The notes under the pieces are model-generated. The model was not told where the DNA came from. It searched no databases and saw only the letters and a list, made by a program, of their open reading frames with translations. From Sphingomonas sp. 7/4-4 (lineage in GTDB: Bacteria > Pseudomonadota > Alphaproteobacteria > Sphingomonadales > Sphingomonadaceae): DNA of 64,000 bases. The translations under genes were made by a program, and so were the position numbers. This document shows, piece by piece, positions 43,668-53,651 of the stretch. Location of the stretch: assembly GCF_027941955.1 (NCBI RefSeq), contig NZ_CP115960.1:2356001-2420000 (forward strand). Direction: 5' to 3'. Each line of letters opens with the position of its first letter. Position 1 is the first letter of the stretch.

Positions 43668-46394
43668 ATGCGCACCAAGCTTTTTGCTGGCGTGGCTTTT
43701 GCCGCGCTCCTGATTCCGGCGAGCGCCTATGCGCAGTCGACCGGCACGATCGACTTCGAAGAAGGCAGCGAAGAGATCGTCGTCACCGGCACGCGGACGC
43801 AGAACGGCGTGAACGGCATCGTGGTTCCCGATACCACGAAGACCCGCGGCGTGCTGAACCAGGAATTCATCCAGCGCCAGGCGCCGGGCCAGTCGGTCAA
43901 CGACCTGATCAACCAGCTTCCGGGCGTCAGCTACACCAATAACGATCCCTTCGGTTCGTCGGGCGGCTCGCTCAACATCCGCGGCTTCGAAGGCAGCCGC
44001 ATCAGCCAGACCTTCGACGGCATTCCGCTCAACGATTCGGGCAACTACGCCATCTACGGCAACCAGCAGCTGGATCCCGAGCTGATCGAGCAGGTCAACG
44101 TCAACATGGGCACCACCGACGTGGACAGCCCCACCGCCGGCGCCACCGGATCGACGGTGAACTATCGCACGCGCAATCCGAGCGAGGATTTCGGGGTCAA
44201 GCTGATCGGCTCGGTCGGCGACTTCGACTTCTTCCGCATCTTCGGCCTGGTCGACACCGGCACCTTCACGTCGTTCGGCACTCGCGCCTGGCTCTCGGCG
44301 AGCTCGGCGCGCAACCATTCGCCGTTCAACGACCGCGCGCAGGTCGAGAAGCAGCAGTATAACGCCAAGATCTACCAGCCGCTGGGCGACAATGGCGACT
44401 TCATCGCCATCTCCGGCCACTACAACGAGAACCGCAACAACTTCCAGGGCTCGGTGCCGCTGCGCACCGATCTTCGGCAGCTGTCGGCGGCCGGTGTCGA
44501 CCTCGGCGCACGCAATGTCGGCCCGAACACCAGCGATCGCTTCCCGATCACGAACGACGAGCGCGAATATTCGGTGCCGCTCTGCCAGATCAACAATACC
44601 GCCCGCGCCGGCATTCTCGATGCGGCCAATGGCTGCGGCTCGGTCTTCGACGAGCGTTTCAACCCGTCGAACACCGGCAATGTCCGCATCAATTCGCGCT
44701 TCACGCTCGCCGAAGGCCTCGTCTTCGCGGCCGATCCCTATTACCAGTACACCAAGGCCAATGGCGGCGGCACCGTCGTCGGCCAGGAAGTCCGTCGCGA
44801 CGTCAATCCGACCGGCGGGGCCGCAAACTGCAACACCACTGCCAATGGCCCGGCGGTGAGCTGTCAGGTCGGCTATATCGGCGGTACGCCCTATTTCGGC
44901 CGTGACCTCAACGGCGACGGCGACCTGCTCGACACCGTCCGCTTGCTCGCGCCGAGCCAGACGCAGACCCATCGCATCGGCGTGATCTCGTCGCTGCGCT
45001 ACACCGTCGCGCCGGGGCAGACCGTGCGCGTCGCCTACACCTATGATCGCGCACGCCATCGCCAGACCGGCGAGACCGGCTTCCTGCAGTATAACGGCAA
45101 GCCCTTCGACGTCTTCCCGGTCAACGATCCGATCCTCGACGTGAACGGCCGCGCCCTGCAGAAGCGCGATCGCCTGTCCTTCGCGATCCTGCATCAGTTC
45201 GCGGCGCAGTATAATGGCGAGTTCTTCGACGGCACCGTCCGCGTCGATGCGGGCATCAGCGTCAAGTTCATGCGCCGGAACCTGAACAACTATTGCGCCA
45301 CGTCGAGCGCGGCGGGCTTCATCGAGTGCTTCGGCTCGGACAGCGCGGCGCAGGCCGCGTGGCTTGCGGCGAACCCGACGCAGACCGTGCCCTACGCCGC
45401 AGGCGTCGGGGGCGCGACCTGCCCGGCCAACCCGGTGCCGGCGACCAACTGCACCTTCCCGACCCAGGGACCGCAGCAGCGCATCGTCGACTATAAGCGC
45501 GCGCTGCCGAACATCGGCTATGTCGCCGACATCACCGACAAGCTCTCGCTCTACGGCAACTTCTCGCAGAGCATCCAGGTGCCGGGTACGGATAATCTGT
45601 ACAACTCGTTCTTCTACCCGGTGACCGCCGAACAGGCGAACCCGAAGCCCGAGACCACCGACAATCTGGAAACCGGCGTGCGCTATCGCTCGTCGAAGAT
45701 CCAGGCACAGGTCGCGGCGTGGTACACCAACTACAAGAACCGGCTCGCTTCGTCCTACGACGCCGATCTGGACAAGACGGTGTATCGCAACCTCGGCAAG
45801 GTGAAGCGCTTCGGCTTCGACGGCACGATCGCCTATCGCCCGATCAACGAGCTGAGCGTCTATGCCTTCGGTTCGTACCTCGACTCGGAGATCCAGGACG
45901 ATGTGGTCGCCGGCCGCACTGCGGCGGGTGCGCCGATCTACGCTCCCACCAAGGGCAAGCGTGAATCGAACGCACCGGTCTACACCTTCGGCGGCGGCGC
46001 GCAGGCGACTCTGGGCTTCGCCGACTTCGGCTTCAACGTGAAGCGTACCGGCCCGCGCTACGTCTACGACACCAACGAGCCGGTGCGGCAGATCGTCAGC
46101 GGCAACGTGGTTCAGGTCTTCGGCGCCAAGGTCCCGGCCTATACGCTCGTCGACTTCAACGCGCGCATCCCGCTCGGCTGGGCCGGTCTCAACGACAAGA
46201 CCTACTTCCAGCTGAACGTGCTCAACGCGTTCGACAAATTGTGGGTGAGCTCGCTCAACAGCGGCAACGGCGCGCTGAACCAGGGCCCGACCTTCAACCC
46301 GGGGACGGGCGCGGTCACGGCGTACGGCAACGCGCCGAACTCGCAGATCGGCTATCCGCGCACCTTCATGGGTTCGCTGGTGGTGGGCTTCTAA
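43668..46394 (+). CDS. TonB-dependent outer-membrane receptor
   Basis: A 908-residue outer-membrane transporter. Residues 1-23 ('MRTKLFAGVAFAALLIPASAYAQ') are a Sec signal peptide; a TonB-box-like 'EEIVVTGTR' follows, then the plug ('DLINQLPGVSYTNNDPFGSSGGSLNIRGFEGSRISQTFDGIPLND', 'STVNYRTRNPSEDFGVK') and a 22-strand barrel ending in 'RTFMGSLVVGF' with the terminal aromatic residue used for BAM insertion. The substrate (siderophore, glycan, other) cannot be predicted; no regulator or inner-membrane transporter adjoins it. I chose ATG 43668 over an in-frame ATG at 43632 because the signal peptide starts there. The frame is intact over 2.7 kb, in contrast to many neighbours. Confidence 0.93.
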   Translation: MRTKLFAGVAFAALLIPASAYAQSTGTIDFEEGSEEIVVTGTRTQNGVNGIVVPDTTKTRGVLNQEFIQRQAPGQSVNDLINQLPGVSYTNNDPFGSSGGSLNIRGFEGSRISQTFDGIPLNDSGNYAIYGNQQLDPELIEQVNVNMGTTDVDSPTAGATGSTVNYRTRNPSEDFGVKLIGSVGDFDFFRIFGLVDTGTFTSFGTRAWLSASSARNHSPFNDRAQVEKQQYNAKIYQPLGDNGDFIAISGHYNENRNNFQGSVPLRTDLRQLSAAGVDLGARNVGPNTSDRFPITNDEREYSVPLCQINNTARAGILDAANGCGSVFDERFNPSNTGNVRINSRFTLAEGLVFAADPYYQYTKANGGGTVVGQEVRRDVNPTGGAANCNTTANGPAVSCQVGYIGGTPYFGRDLNGDGDLLDTVRLLAPSQTQTHRIGVISSLRYTVAPGQTVRVAYTYDRARHRQTGETGFLQYNGKPFDVFPVNDPILDVNGRALQKRDRLSFAILHQFAAQYNGEFFDGTVRVDAGISVKFMRRNLNNYCATSSAAGFIECFGSDSAAQAAWLAANPTQTVPYAAGVGGATCPANPVPATNCTFPTQGPQQRIVDYKRALPNIGYVADITDKLSLYGNFSQSIQVPGTDNLYNSFFYPVTAEQANPKPETTDNLETGVRYRSSKIQAQVAAWYTNYKNRLASSYDADLDKTVYRNLGKVKRFGFDGTIAYRPINELSVYAFGSYLDSEIQDDVVAGRTAAGAPIYAPTKGKRESNAPVYTFGGGAQATLGFADFGFNVKRTGPRYVYDTNEPVRQIVSGNVVQVFGAKVPAYTLVDFNARIPLGWAGLNDKTYFQLNVLNAFDKLWVSSLNSGNGALNQGPTFNPGTGAVTAYGNAPNSQIGYPRTFMGSLVVGF

Positions 46395-46420
46395 AAGCCC
46401 GGCTTCCGATCCGGGAACGA

Positions 46421-46456
46421 AAAAGCCGCCGCTCCAGCGATGGAGCGGCGGCTTTT
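46421..46456. terminator. Bidirectional rho-independent terminator
   Basis: A perfect 16-bp stem (AAAAGCCGCCGCTCCA, loop GCGA, TGGAGCGGCGGCTTTT) lies 26 bp after the receptor stop and 80 bp from the end of the convergent Gre gene. The A-tract before and T-tract after the stem allow termination in both directions. Confidence 0.92.
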
Positions 46457-46536
46457 CTTGTCCGCTGTGTCTGGTTCCTGATGACTTCACTCGAAACGAA
46501 CGGGGAATGTAGGCGCTCCGACCAACTCCTGCCGCG

Positions 46537-47003
46537 CTAGCCCGGGATCGCGGAGACTTCCAAAATCTCGATGGCCTCTGGCCGGCCGTTGAAATCGACG
46601 CACTCGCCTTCTTCCGCGCCGAGCAGCGCGTGCGCGAGCGGGGCCGAGAAAGCGAGGCGATCGGCGTGCGGATCGGCTTCGTCATGGCCGACCAGATCGA
46701 TCGTCCGCGCCTTGCCCCCAGCCGGATGCGCACCCGCGATCCGATGCCGACCACGCCTTTCTCCGGCGGAGGCGCGATCTCGGCGGTGGTGCGGCGGGTG
46801 TTCCAGTAGCGCAGCTCGCGCTTGAGGACTTCGCGCGGCTCCTCGGCGGCCTCGGCGGCGATGGCCGCCTCGAGCTCGGCAACCTTCGTCTCGATCAATG
46901 CGAGCCCGCGCGCCGTCACCAGATTGGCGCCGGCGGGCAAGGGGATTTCGAACTTCGGTTCCTTATGTTCCTCGTCGCTCTCGCGACGGAAGGCGACGCT
47001 CAT
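46537..47003 (-). CDS. GreA/GreB-family transcription elongation factor (frame broken at 46715-46719)
   Basis: Gre factors rescue backtracked RNA polymerase by stimulating transcript cleavage. The N-terminal coiled coil reads 'GANLVTARGLALIETKVAELEAAIAAEAAEEPREVLKRELRYWNTRRTTAE'; the C-terminal FKBP-like domain begins 'VVGIGSRVRIRL' and, after the break, 'GKARTIDLVGHDEADP' and 'LLGAEEGECVDFNGRPEAIEILEV'. The frame breaks in the run 46715-46719; one more G on the coding strand joins the halves, 155 residues. The N-terminus differs from canonical GreA ('SVAFRRESDEEHKEPKFEIPLP'), closer to GreB-like proteins of alphaproteobacteria, so I give no symbol. ATG 47003 overlaps the corrected stop of the aldo/keto reductase as ATGA. 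Confidence 0.85.
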
Positions 47004-48062
47004 CGCTGCGGCAATTCCTCTAGCGTGGATGATATCTTCCAAAGATCCACGGCGCCTTCGGTTGCATGGGTGTCGATTTCGGCGAGCTCATCGGCACTGA
47101 ATCCGAGATTCTTCACTGCATCGAGCGAGATCATCGAGCTGCTGGACATTGCGCGCGCCGATCAGCGCCGAGGTCACCCGCGGATCGCGCAGCACCCAGG
47201 CGATCGCCATCTGCGCGAGCGTCTGGCCGCGGCGTTCGGCGATGGCGTTGAGCGCGCGGATGCGGGCGAGGTTCGCATCCGACAACAGCCCCTGCCCGAG
47301 CGAACCGCCCTTGGCCGCGCGCGCATCCGCGGGAACGCCGTTCAGATATTTGGACGAGAGCATCCCCTGCGCCAACGGCGAGAACGCGATGCAGCCGGTG
47401 CCGAGATCGCCCAGCGTGTCGAGCAAATCCTCCTCGATCCAGCGATTGAGCATCGAATAGCTCGGCTGGTGGATGAGCAACGGCACCTTGTATTCGGCGA
47501 GGATCGCCGCGGCCTGGCGCGTCAGCTCGGGCGAGTAAGACGAGATGCCGACATAGAGCGCCTTGCCCTGGCGGTGGATGTGCGCGAGCGCGCCCATCGT
47601 CTCCTCGAGCGGGGTCTTGGGATCGACGCGGTGCGAATAGAAGATGTCGACGTAATCGAGCCCCATCCGCTTCAGGCTCTGGTCGCACGAGGCGATCAGG
47701 TATTTCCGGCTGCCGCCGACATCGCCATAGGGGCCCGGCCACATGTCCCAGCCCGCCTTGGTCGAGACGATCAGCTCGTCGCGGTGCGCGGCGAAGTCGG
47801 CCGCCATCACGCGCCCGAAATTCTCCTCGGCCGAGCCGTAAGGCGGGCCGTAATTGTTCGCGAGATCGAAATGGGTGACGCCGCGATCGAATGCACGGCG
47901 CAGCATCGCGCGGCCGGTCTCGAACACATCGGTGCCGCCGAAATTCTGCCAGAGGCCGAGGCTGATCGCCGGGAGATCGAGCCCCGAGCGGCCGGTGCGC
48001 CGATAGGGCATGCGGCCGTCGTAACGCGCGGGATCGGCGGTCCAGGGCTGGGGATAGGGCAT
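47000..48062 (-). CDS. Aldo/keto reductase, YghZ-like (frame broken near 47119-47128)
   Basis: An NADPH-dependent TIM-barrel reductase; YghZ of E. coli reduces L-glyceraldehyde 3-phosphate and methylglyoxal. Conserved parts: 'MPYRRTGRSGLDLPAISLGLWQNFG', 'FDLANNYGPPYGSAEENFGRVM' (catalytic Asp/Tyr), 'LIVSTKAGW' (Lys), 'YVDIFYSHRVDPKTPLEETMGAL' (His) and 'NPLIGARN'-type 'SALIGARNVQQLDDLA'. As written the frame ends early at 47088; one base too many (or two missing) at 47119-47128 restores 'DAVKNLGFSADELAEIDTHA' and an end at 47000 that overlaps the Gre start as ATGA. Corrected length is about 353 residues, normal for the family. Confidence 0.88.
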
Positions 48063-48106
48063 GGTCTCTCTCCGATGGTGTCGGACAGCGCCCTATGCGC
48101 CATGGC

Positions 48107-48463
48107 TCAGACGGTAAAGCTCTCGCCGCAGCCGCACGCGCCCTTGGCGTTGGGGTTCTCGAACGTGAAGCCGGCGGCGAAATCGTCCTCGACCCAGTCC
48201 ATCGTCGAGCCGACGAGGTAGAGCACCGAGGCACCGTCGACATAGAAGGTCCCGCCCGGCGTCTCGATCTTCTCGTCAAAGGGCGCCGCCTCGCTGACAT
48301 AGTCGACCGAATAGGCCAGCCCCGAGCAGCCGCGGCGCGGCGTCGAGAGCTTGACGCCGATCGTGCCCTCTGGCGCCTTGGCCATCAGCTCGGCGATGCG
48401 CGCGTGGGCGCGCTCGGTGAGGTTGAGCGCGGCGGGGCGCTGGCGGGTCTTGGTCTCAGTCAC
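48107..48463 (-). CDS. sufA: A-type iron-sulfur carrier, SufA/ErpA-like
   Basis: A HesB/IscA-family scaffold or carrier that hands Fe-S clusters from SufBCD to target proteins. The 118-residue protein has the three conserved cysteines in 'TPRRGCSGLAYSVDYV' and the C-terminal 'GACGCGESFTV'. It is the last gene of the suf operon; its ATG at 48463 overlaps the stop of the preceding small gene by 8 bases. SufA is preferred over ErpA from its location only. Confidence 0.9.
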   Translation of the reverse strand: MTETKTRQRPAALNLTERAHARIAELMAKAPEGTIGVKLSTPRRGCSGLAYSVDYVSEAAPFDEKIETPGGTFYVDGASVLYLVGSTMDWVEDDFAAGFTFENPNAKGACGCGESFTV

Positions 48464-48731
48464 GGGGCTGCCTCTTGATCCCGATGCCCTGTTTCATCGC
48501 CTCGATATTGATATTGACGCCAACAGCAGTCGGCACCACGGTTTCGATTAATTTAGCAGCATTTTCTTCACCTTGCCGACGACACATCGAGGCTGCGCTA
48601 GCGGCTACGAAGTTCAACTGCTCCTCGGTCAGGGCACCTGCAACCCCCAACTGTGCCATCAAAGCCAGTTGAAGATTGAAGGCGGCCGTGGCGATTTCGT
48701 CCGGGGCTACGGATAGCTTTCCTTCAGCCAT
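48456..48731 (-). CDS. Uncharacterised 91-residue protein within the suf operon
   Basis: A small helical protein, '[53 protein letters not shown]...', without recognised domain. Its ATG (48731) overlaps the sufT stop by one base and its stop overlaps the sufA start by 8 bases, which argues that it is translated and coupled. It has one cysteine and no signal peptide. Base composition is lower in GC than its neighbours. Nothing links it directly to Fe-S assembly, and it may be a passenger gene. Confidence 0.6.
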   Translation of the reverse strand: MAEGKLSVAPDEIATAAFNLQLALMAQLGVAGALTEEQLNFVAASAASMCRRQGEENAAKLIETVVPTAVGVNINIEAMKQGIGIKRQPRD

Positions 48732-49195
48732 CACAGCATCCCCAGTTCGAGCTTGGCGTCGTCTGTCATCTTCTGCGGATCCCAGGGCGGATCCCAGACG
48801 AGGTTGACTTCGGCATGGCCGATCCCGGGTACCGATCCGACGCGCAGTTCGACTTCGCCGGGCATGGATTCGGCGACCGGGCAATGCGGCGTGGTGAGCG
48901 TCATCTGCACCGAGGCATGGCCGTCGCTGGTGATGTCGACGCCGTAGATCAGCCCGAGATCGTAGATGTTCACCGGAATCTCGGGATCGTAGATCTCCTT
49001 GAGCGCCTGGATCACCGATTCGTAGAGCTCGCCGCCGGGCTCGCCGGCCGGATGGGCCTCGGGCTTCTGCTGAAGGAAGCCCGTCAGGTAATCGCGCTTG
49101 CGCTCGAAAGTCTGAGCGACATCCTCGACGCGCGCCTTGGGCGGCGCATCGACGGCGTCGACTTCCTCGACTGCGATCTTGCGTTCCTCGTTCAC
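48731..49195 (-). CDS. sufT: SufT, MIP18/DUF59-family Fe-S assembly protein
   Basis: A 154-residue protein with the DUF59 core '[28 protein letters not shown]', the conserved cysteine in '[17 protein letters not shown]' and '[25 protein letters not shown]', which is the SUF-associated subtype (TIGR02945-like). SufT assists maturation of Fe-S proteins. The N-terminal 45 residues are an acidic, less conserved extension. The GTG at 49195 overlaps the sufS stop as GTGA, supporting this start. Confidence 0.92.
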   Translation of the reverse strand: MNEERKIAVEEVDAVDAPPKARVEDVAQTFERKRDYLTGFLQQKPEAHPAGEPGGELYESVIQALKEIYDPEIPVNIYDLGLIYGVDITSDGHASVQMTLTTPHCPVAESMPGEVELRVGSVPGIGHAEVNLVWDPPWDPQKMTDDAKLELGML

Positions 49196-50402
49196 CCGAA
49201 AATCCTCGTCACGCGTTCGATACCCTTCACCAGCGCGGCGATATCGGCCGCATTATTGTAAACCCCGAAGCTCGCCCGCGCCGTCGCCGGCACGCCCAGC
49301 GCATCCATCAGGGGCTGCGCGCAATGGTGGCCGGCGCGGATCGCGACATTGCCTTCGTCCAAGATGGTGGCGACATCGTGCGGATGCACCCCTCGACTGC
49401 GAAACTGACGATGCCGGCGCTGTCGTCCGGACCGAACAGACGGACGCTGTTGATCCGTGACAGCGCATCGCGGGCCTGACGGACCAGAGCGGTCTCGTGC
49501 GCGTGGATGCGATCCAGACCGATCGCGTCGACATAATCGACTGCGGCATGGAGCCCGACCACGCCGACGATGTGCGGCGTCCCCGCCTCGAAGCGGCCCG
49601 GCGGCGGCGCGTAGGTCGTCTTCGCAAAGGTGACGCGGTCGATCATCGATCCGCCGCCCTGATAGGGCGGCATCGCGTCGAGCAGCTCATAGCGGCCCCA
49701 CAGCACGCCGATCCCGGTCGGGCCGTAGAGCTTGTGGCCCGAAAAGACGTAGAAGTCGCAGCCGATCGCGGCGACGTCGACCGCCATGCGCGGCACGGCC
49801 TGGCAGCCGTCGAGCAGGATCTTCGCGCCCACCGAATGCGCGATCTCTGTCGCACGCTTGGCGTCGAGCACCGAGCCGAGCACGTTGGAGACATGCGCGA
49901 GCGCCACCAGTTTGTGCGCCGGCGTGATCATCGCCGCCATCGCGTCGAGATCCACGCGCTGATCGGCGGTGAGCGGGATCACGTCGATCGCGGCGCCGAT
50001 CTTCTCGGCGACCATCTGCCAGGGCACGATGTTCGAATGATGCTCGAGCGTCGAAAGCAGGATGCGGTCGCCGGCTTTCAGCTGCGTGCCTGCCCAGCAT
50101 TGCGCGACGAGGTTGATCCCCTCGGTCGCGCCACGGACGAAGATCGTTTCCTGCGGCTTGCCGCCGATGAAGCGCGCGACCCGCTCGCGCGCGGCCTCGA
50201 ACGCGAGCGTCATATCGGCCGAGCGTTGGTACACGCCGCGATGCACGGTGGCATAGGTCTCGCCATAGCCGCGGTTGATCGCGTCGAGCACCGGCTTGGG
50301 CTTTTGCGAGGTCGCGGCGGTATCGAGATACGCCCAGCCCGCCGGGATCGCCGGGAAATCGGCGAGCAGGTCGAGCGGGCGGGTGTCGGTCGTCACGCTC
50401 AC
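49192..50402 (-). CDS. sufS: Cysteine desulfurase SufS (frame broken at 49389-49392)
   Basis: A PLP-dependent desulfurase that supplies persulfide sulfur for Fe-S clusters. Group II features: '[18 protein letters not shown]', '[12 protein letters not shown]', the Schiff-base lysine in '[19 protein letters not shown]'-like '[19 protein letters not shown]', and the active cysteine in '[17 protein letters not shown]'. The frame breaks in the run 49389-49392; one more G on the coding strand gives '[18 protein letters not shown]' and 403 residues. GTG 50402 overlaps the sufD stop as GTGA; GTG 50396 is an alternative. No SufE or SufU gene is seen in the operon; sulfur transfer would need a partner encoded elsewhere. 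Confidence 0.95.
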
Positions 50403-51481
50403 AGCGCACTCTCCAGCCACTTGTCGGCGTCCGCCACGAACGCATCGCGCACCTTTTCCTCGCCGATCCGCGACATCGCGTCGGAGACGAAGGCGCGGGT
50501 GAGCATCGCTTTGGCGCGCGGCGCGGGGATGCCGCGGCTCTGCAAGTAGAAGAGCGCGCGCTGGTCGAGTTCGCCCACCGTCGCGCCGTGCGCGCACTTC
50601 ACGTCGTCGGCGAAGATCTCGAGTTCGGGTTTGAGGTTCACCGTCGCGGCGCGTTCGAGCAGCAGCCCGCGCAGCGACTGCTCGCCGTCGGTCTGCTGCG
50701 CGCCGCGCGCGACTTCGACGCGGGCCGCGAGGCTCACGGTCGAGCGGTTGGCCGCCACGGCGCGCCAGAGCTGGCGCGAAGTGCCCTCTACCGCCTCATG
50801 CCGGACGACCACGGCCGCCTCCTGCTTCTGCGTCCCCGAAGTGAGCAAAGCACCGCCCATCTCGGCAAAAGCGCCCTTGCCGGTGAGCGTGAGCGCGCCG
50901 TCGATCCGGCTGCCCATTCCGCCGGCACCGAGGAAGATCGAGACCAGGCTCGCCGCCTCGCCGATCTCGGCCTCGTCGCGCAACGAGACGAAGCCATCGG
51001 CCTGGAGCAGCCGCACCGAGCGCATCAGCCGCGCGCCCTTGCCGAGCGCGATCTGCGTCAGCCGATTGGCCCAGCCGCTGCCGGCATAGGTCTCGACGAC
51101 CGACGCGACCGCGTCGTCGGCCAAAGTGATGCGCGCGGGGACATGGCTCTCGCCGCCCGAGCCGAGATGGACGATCTGGATGCCGGTCACCGCCGCTTGC
51201 GGATCGAGCGACAGCACCCAGCCTTCGCCTTCGGCCATGCCGCCGAGCGGATGCGCGGTCTCGGGCGCGAAGCGCGCGACCTTGACCGGGCCCGGGCGGC
51301 TATGCGCGGGCTCAAAGACGCCGTCGACGAAGAGCAGGCGCGGACCTTCCACGTCGAGGAACAGGTCGGCGGGCTTGATTCCGGCGTCGCGCGGCTCGGC
51401 ATCGGCGGCGACGCGTAGCGCCTGCATATCCGCCCAGCGCCATTCTTCAAGACGCGGGGATGGAAGTTCGAGCGTGGTCAC
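50399..51481 (-). CDS. sufD: Fe-S cluster assembly protein SufD
   Basis: The SufD subunit of the SufBCD scaffold. The 360-residue protein ends with the family core 'ADDVKCAHGATVGELDQRALFYLQSRGIPAPRAKAMLTRAFVSDAM', with the histidine in KCAHGATVG that, with SufB residues, shapes the cluster site. The preceding beta-helix is typical though weakly conserved. The frame is intact. Between sufC and this gene is a 105-bp spacer with a long hairpin repeat, the largest internal gap of the operon's 3' half. Confidence 0.93.
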   Translation of the reverse strand: MTTLELPSPRLEEWRWADMQALRVAADAEPRDAGIKPADLFLDVEGPRLLFVDGVFEPAHSRPGPVKVARFAPETAHPLGGMAEGEGWVLSLDPQAAVTGIQIVHLGSGGESHVPARITLADDAVASVVETYAGSGWANRLTQIALGKGARLMRSVRLLQADGFVSLRDEAEIGEAASLVSIFLGAGGMGSRIDGALTLTGKGAFAEMGGALLTSGTQKQEAAVVVRHEAVEGTSRQLWRAVAANRSTVSLAARVEVARGAQQTDGEQSLRGLLLERAATVNLKPELEIFADDVKCAHGATVGELDQRALFYLQSRGIPAPRAKAMLTRAFVSDAMSRIGEEKVRDAFVADADKWLESAL

Positions 51482-51493
51482 GCGCGCACCTTC

Positions 51494-51554
51494 TTCGTGC
51501 CTTCGTGTCTTTGTGTGAGAAAAATTGACTCACACGAAGACACGAAGGCACGAA
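51494..51554. repeat. Long inverted repeat between sufC and sufD
   Basis: Two 26-base arms (51494-51519 and 51529-51554) pair with one G-U-type mismatch around a 9-base AT-rich loop (AAAAATTGA). The core motif TTCGTGCCTTCGTGTCTT/AAGACACGAAGGCACGAA belongs to a dispersed repeat type known between genes of many bacteria. In the suf mRNA it would be a very stable hairpin. Confidence 0.85.
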
Positions 51555-51586
51555 AGAATTGAGAGCGCCTTCGGCGCGAAGCGCGC

Positions 51587-52333
<747 letters not shown>

Positions 52334-52337
52334 GGTC

Positions 52338-52637
52338 CTATTGGTTGGCATTGGCGCCGAACTGATCGTTGATGATCGCCGTCATCTGCGTCTGCGTGCA
52401 GGCCTGGATCGCCTTGCGGCTGCGGTCGGGCTCGCGCGAGCACGCGGCGACCGTTTCGCAGGTCAGCCGGTCGAAACTCTCGTCGCCGCTCGACCGGGCG
52501 ATCGCGCACGCGCGGACGCGGCGCTTCGAATCGAGCTGCACGCTCACCTGGAGCGGACGCGCGCGGCCGGTGACGACGATGTCCTCGCCGATCACGTCCT
52601 GCGCGCCGAGCAAGGCGAGGCCGAGCGCGACGATCAC
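52338..52637 (-). CDS. Small exported protein of unknown function in the suf operon (1)
   Basis: A 99-residue protein with a short hydrophobic start ('MIVALGLALLGAQDVIGEDIVVTGRARP') that could be an export signal, followed by a domain with cysteines in 'RVRACAIARSSGDESFDRLTCETVAACSREPDRSRKAIQACT', probably disulfide bonded in the periplasm. GTG 52637 overlaps the stop of the preceding gene as GTGA. No family with known function recognised. It is one of three consecutive small genes of similar style between sufB and sufC. Confidence 0.7.
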   Translation of the reverse strand: MIVALGLALLGAQDVIGEDIVVTGRARPLQVSVQLDSKRRVRACAIARSSGDESFDRLTCETVAACSREPDRSRKAIQACTQTQMTAIINDQFGANANQ

Positions 52638-53059
52638 AGCGGCACCGTCAGCAGCTTGACCGACTTCAGCGGCTCGGGCGCGTTATAGGCGTCGACCCGG
52701 CTGCCATCGGGCAACTCCCAGATGATCTTGTATTGCTTCGGCTGGACGATCGCGGTCGCGATATCCGCCTCGATCGCATCGAGCGTCCCGCGCATCCGGC
52801 CCCACCAGCGCGCATTGACCGGACGATCGCCGAGCATCACGCGGCCCTGCGTGAAATCGCCCTCGGTGAATTCGCGGCAACCTTTGGTCGCTTCCGCCAC
52901 CTTGGCTGCGCGCGCTGCTGCGGCCGCGGGCGCGATGCCGACCTGCCGGACGATGCAGCGGGCATGGCGGGTGGCGATGCCGATCTGCGGCGTATCCTCG
53001 ACGACCACGCCGCCCGCACTCTGGGCAGCGGCAAGCGCGAACAACATTCCGAACATCAT
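52634..53059 (-). CDS. Small exported protein of unknown function in the suf operon (2)
   Basis: A 141-residue protein starting 'MMFGMLFALAAAQSAGG', a probable signal peptide. The mature part contains 'ATRHARCIVRQVG', 'EATKGCREFTEGDFTQGRVMLGD' and ends 'YKIIWELPDGSRVDAYNAPEPLKSVKLLTVPL', with one likely disulfide. I chose ATG 53059 with a GGGAG site just upstream instead of the longer open frame from 53185, which overlaps the previous gene. Function unknown; it is coupled to the next small gene by a 4-base overlap. Confidence 0.65.
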   Translation of the reverse strand: MMFGMLFALAAAQSAGGVVVEDTPQIGIATRHARCIVRQVGIAPAAAAARAAKVAEATKGCREFTEGDFTQGRVMLGDRPVNARWWGRMRGTLDAIEADIATAIVQPKQYKIIWELPDGSRVDAYNAPEPLKSVKLLTVPL

Positions 53060-53138
53060 TGCGATACTCCCGGGAGCCCGAACACCGGCCCCATCCCCAT
53101 GCTTGCCCGAACCATGCTTGCGCGGCGCTGACTGCGGA

Positions 53139-53651
53139 TCATTCGCCCAACTCCTTCGCCGGCCCGACGCGGATGATCGGGCCATCCGAGGGCGGCTTGG
53201 GCAAAGGCGGTAATTTGACGCGCTGACGCTCGGTCTCGCGGCTCGGCTCGGAGAGGCCGAGCGGGCCGGCCTGGCCCGGCGCGAGCGCCGGCTTCGGATC
53301 GGTGAACTTGGGCAGCGTGAAGGCCTGCGGCACCCCGGCGCCTGCAGGGCGCGTCTCGCCGGGGGTCGCGGCCGACGCCAGTTCGAGGAAGGTCATCTCA
53401 CGGCAATCGGTGACTTCGTCAGCGGTCTTGGCATAGCAGACCGGCGTCGCCTGGCACGCATTGGTGTCGCGCCTCTGGCTGCCGCTGGAGACCATGATCC
53501 GGCAATTGCGCAGCTTGCCGTCGGCACCCTTGTCGAACAGCATCGTCGTGAGCCCGAACTGCGCGCGCACGACGATTTCCTCCTCCGCCGACTCCTCGGG
53601 AGCCGGTGCGGGTGCATCTTGCGCGAGAAACAGGAGCAGCGTCAGAATCAT
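53139..53651 (-). CDS. Small exported proline-rich protein of unknown function in the suf operon (3)
   Basis: A 170-residue protein with a very short signal-like start ('[19 protein letters not shown]'), an acidic segment 'EESAEEEIVVRAQFGL', cysteines in 'RNCRIMVSSGSQRRDTNACQATPVCYAKTADEVTDCREM' that could form two disulfides, and a Pro-rich tail. It resembles the two following genes in layout, suggesting a family of exported Cys-pair proteins kept together. Function unknown. Its start at 53651 touches the stop of the 69-residue gene upstream. Confidence 0.65.
   Translation of the reverse strand: MILTLLLFLAQDAPAPAPEESAEEEIVVRAQFGLTTMLFDKGADGKLRNCRIMVSSGSQRRDTNACQATPVCYAKTADEVTDCREMTFLELASAATPGETRPAGAGVPQAFTLPKFTDPKPALAPGQAGPLGLSEPSRETERQRVKLPPLPKPPSDGPIIRVGPAKELGE

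Noticed and set aside
43638..47042. An 1134-codon open frame on the minus strand opposite the TonB-dependent receptor
   Set aside because: Its first part is the N-terminal half of the Gre factor; the rest is antisense to the receptor and is open only because of codon bias and the Gre frame break. It has no family similarity.
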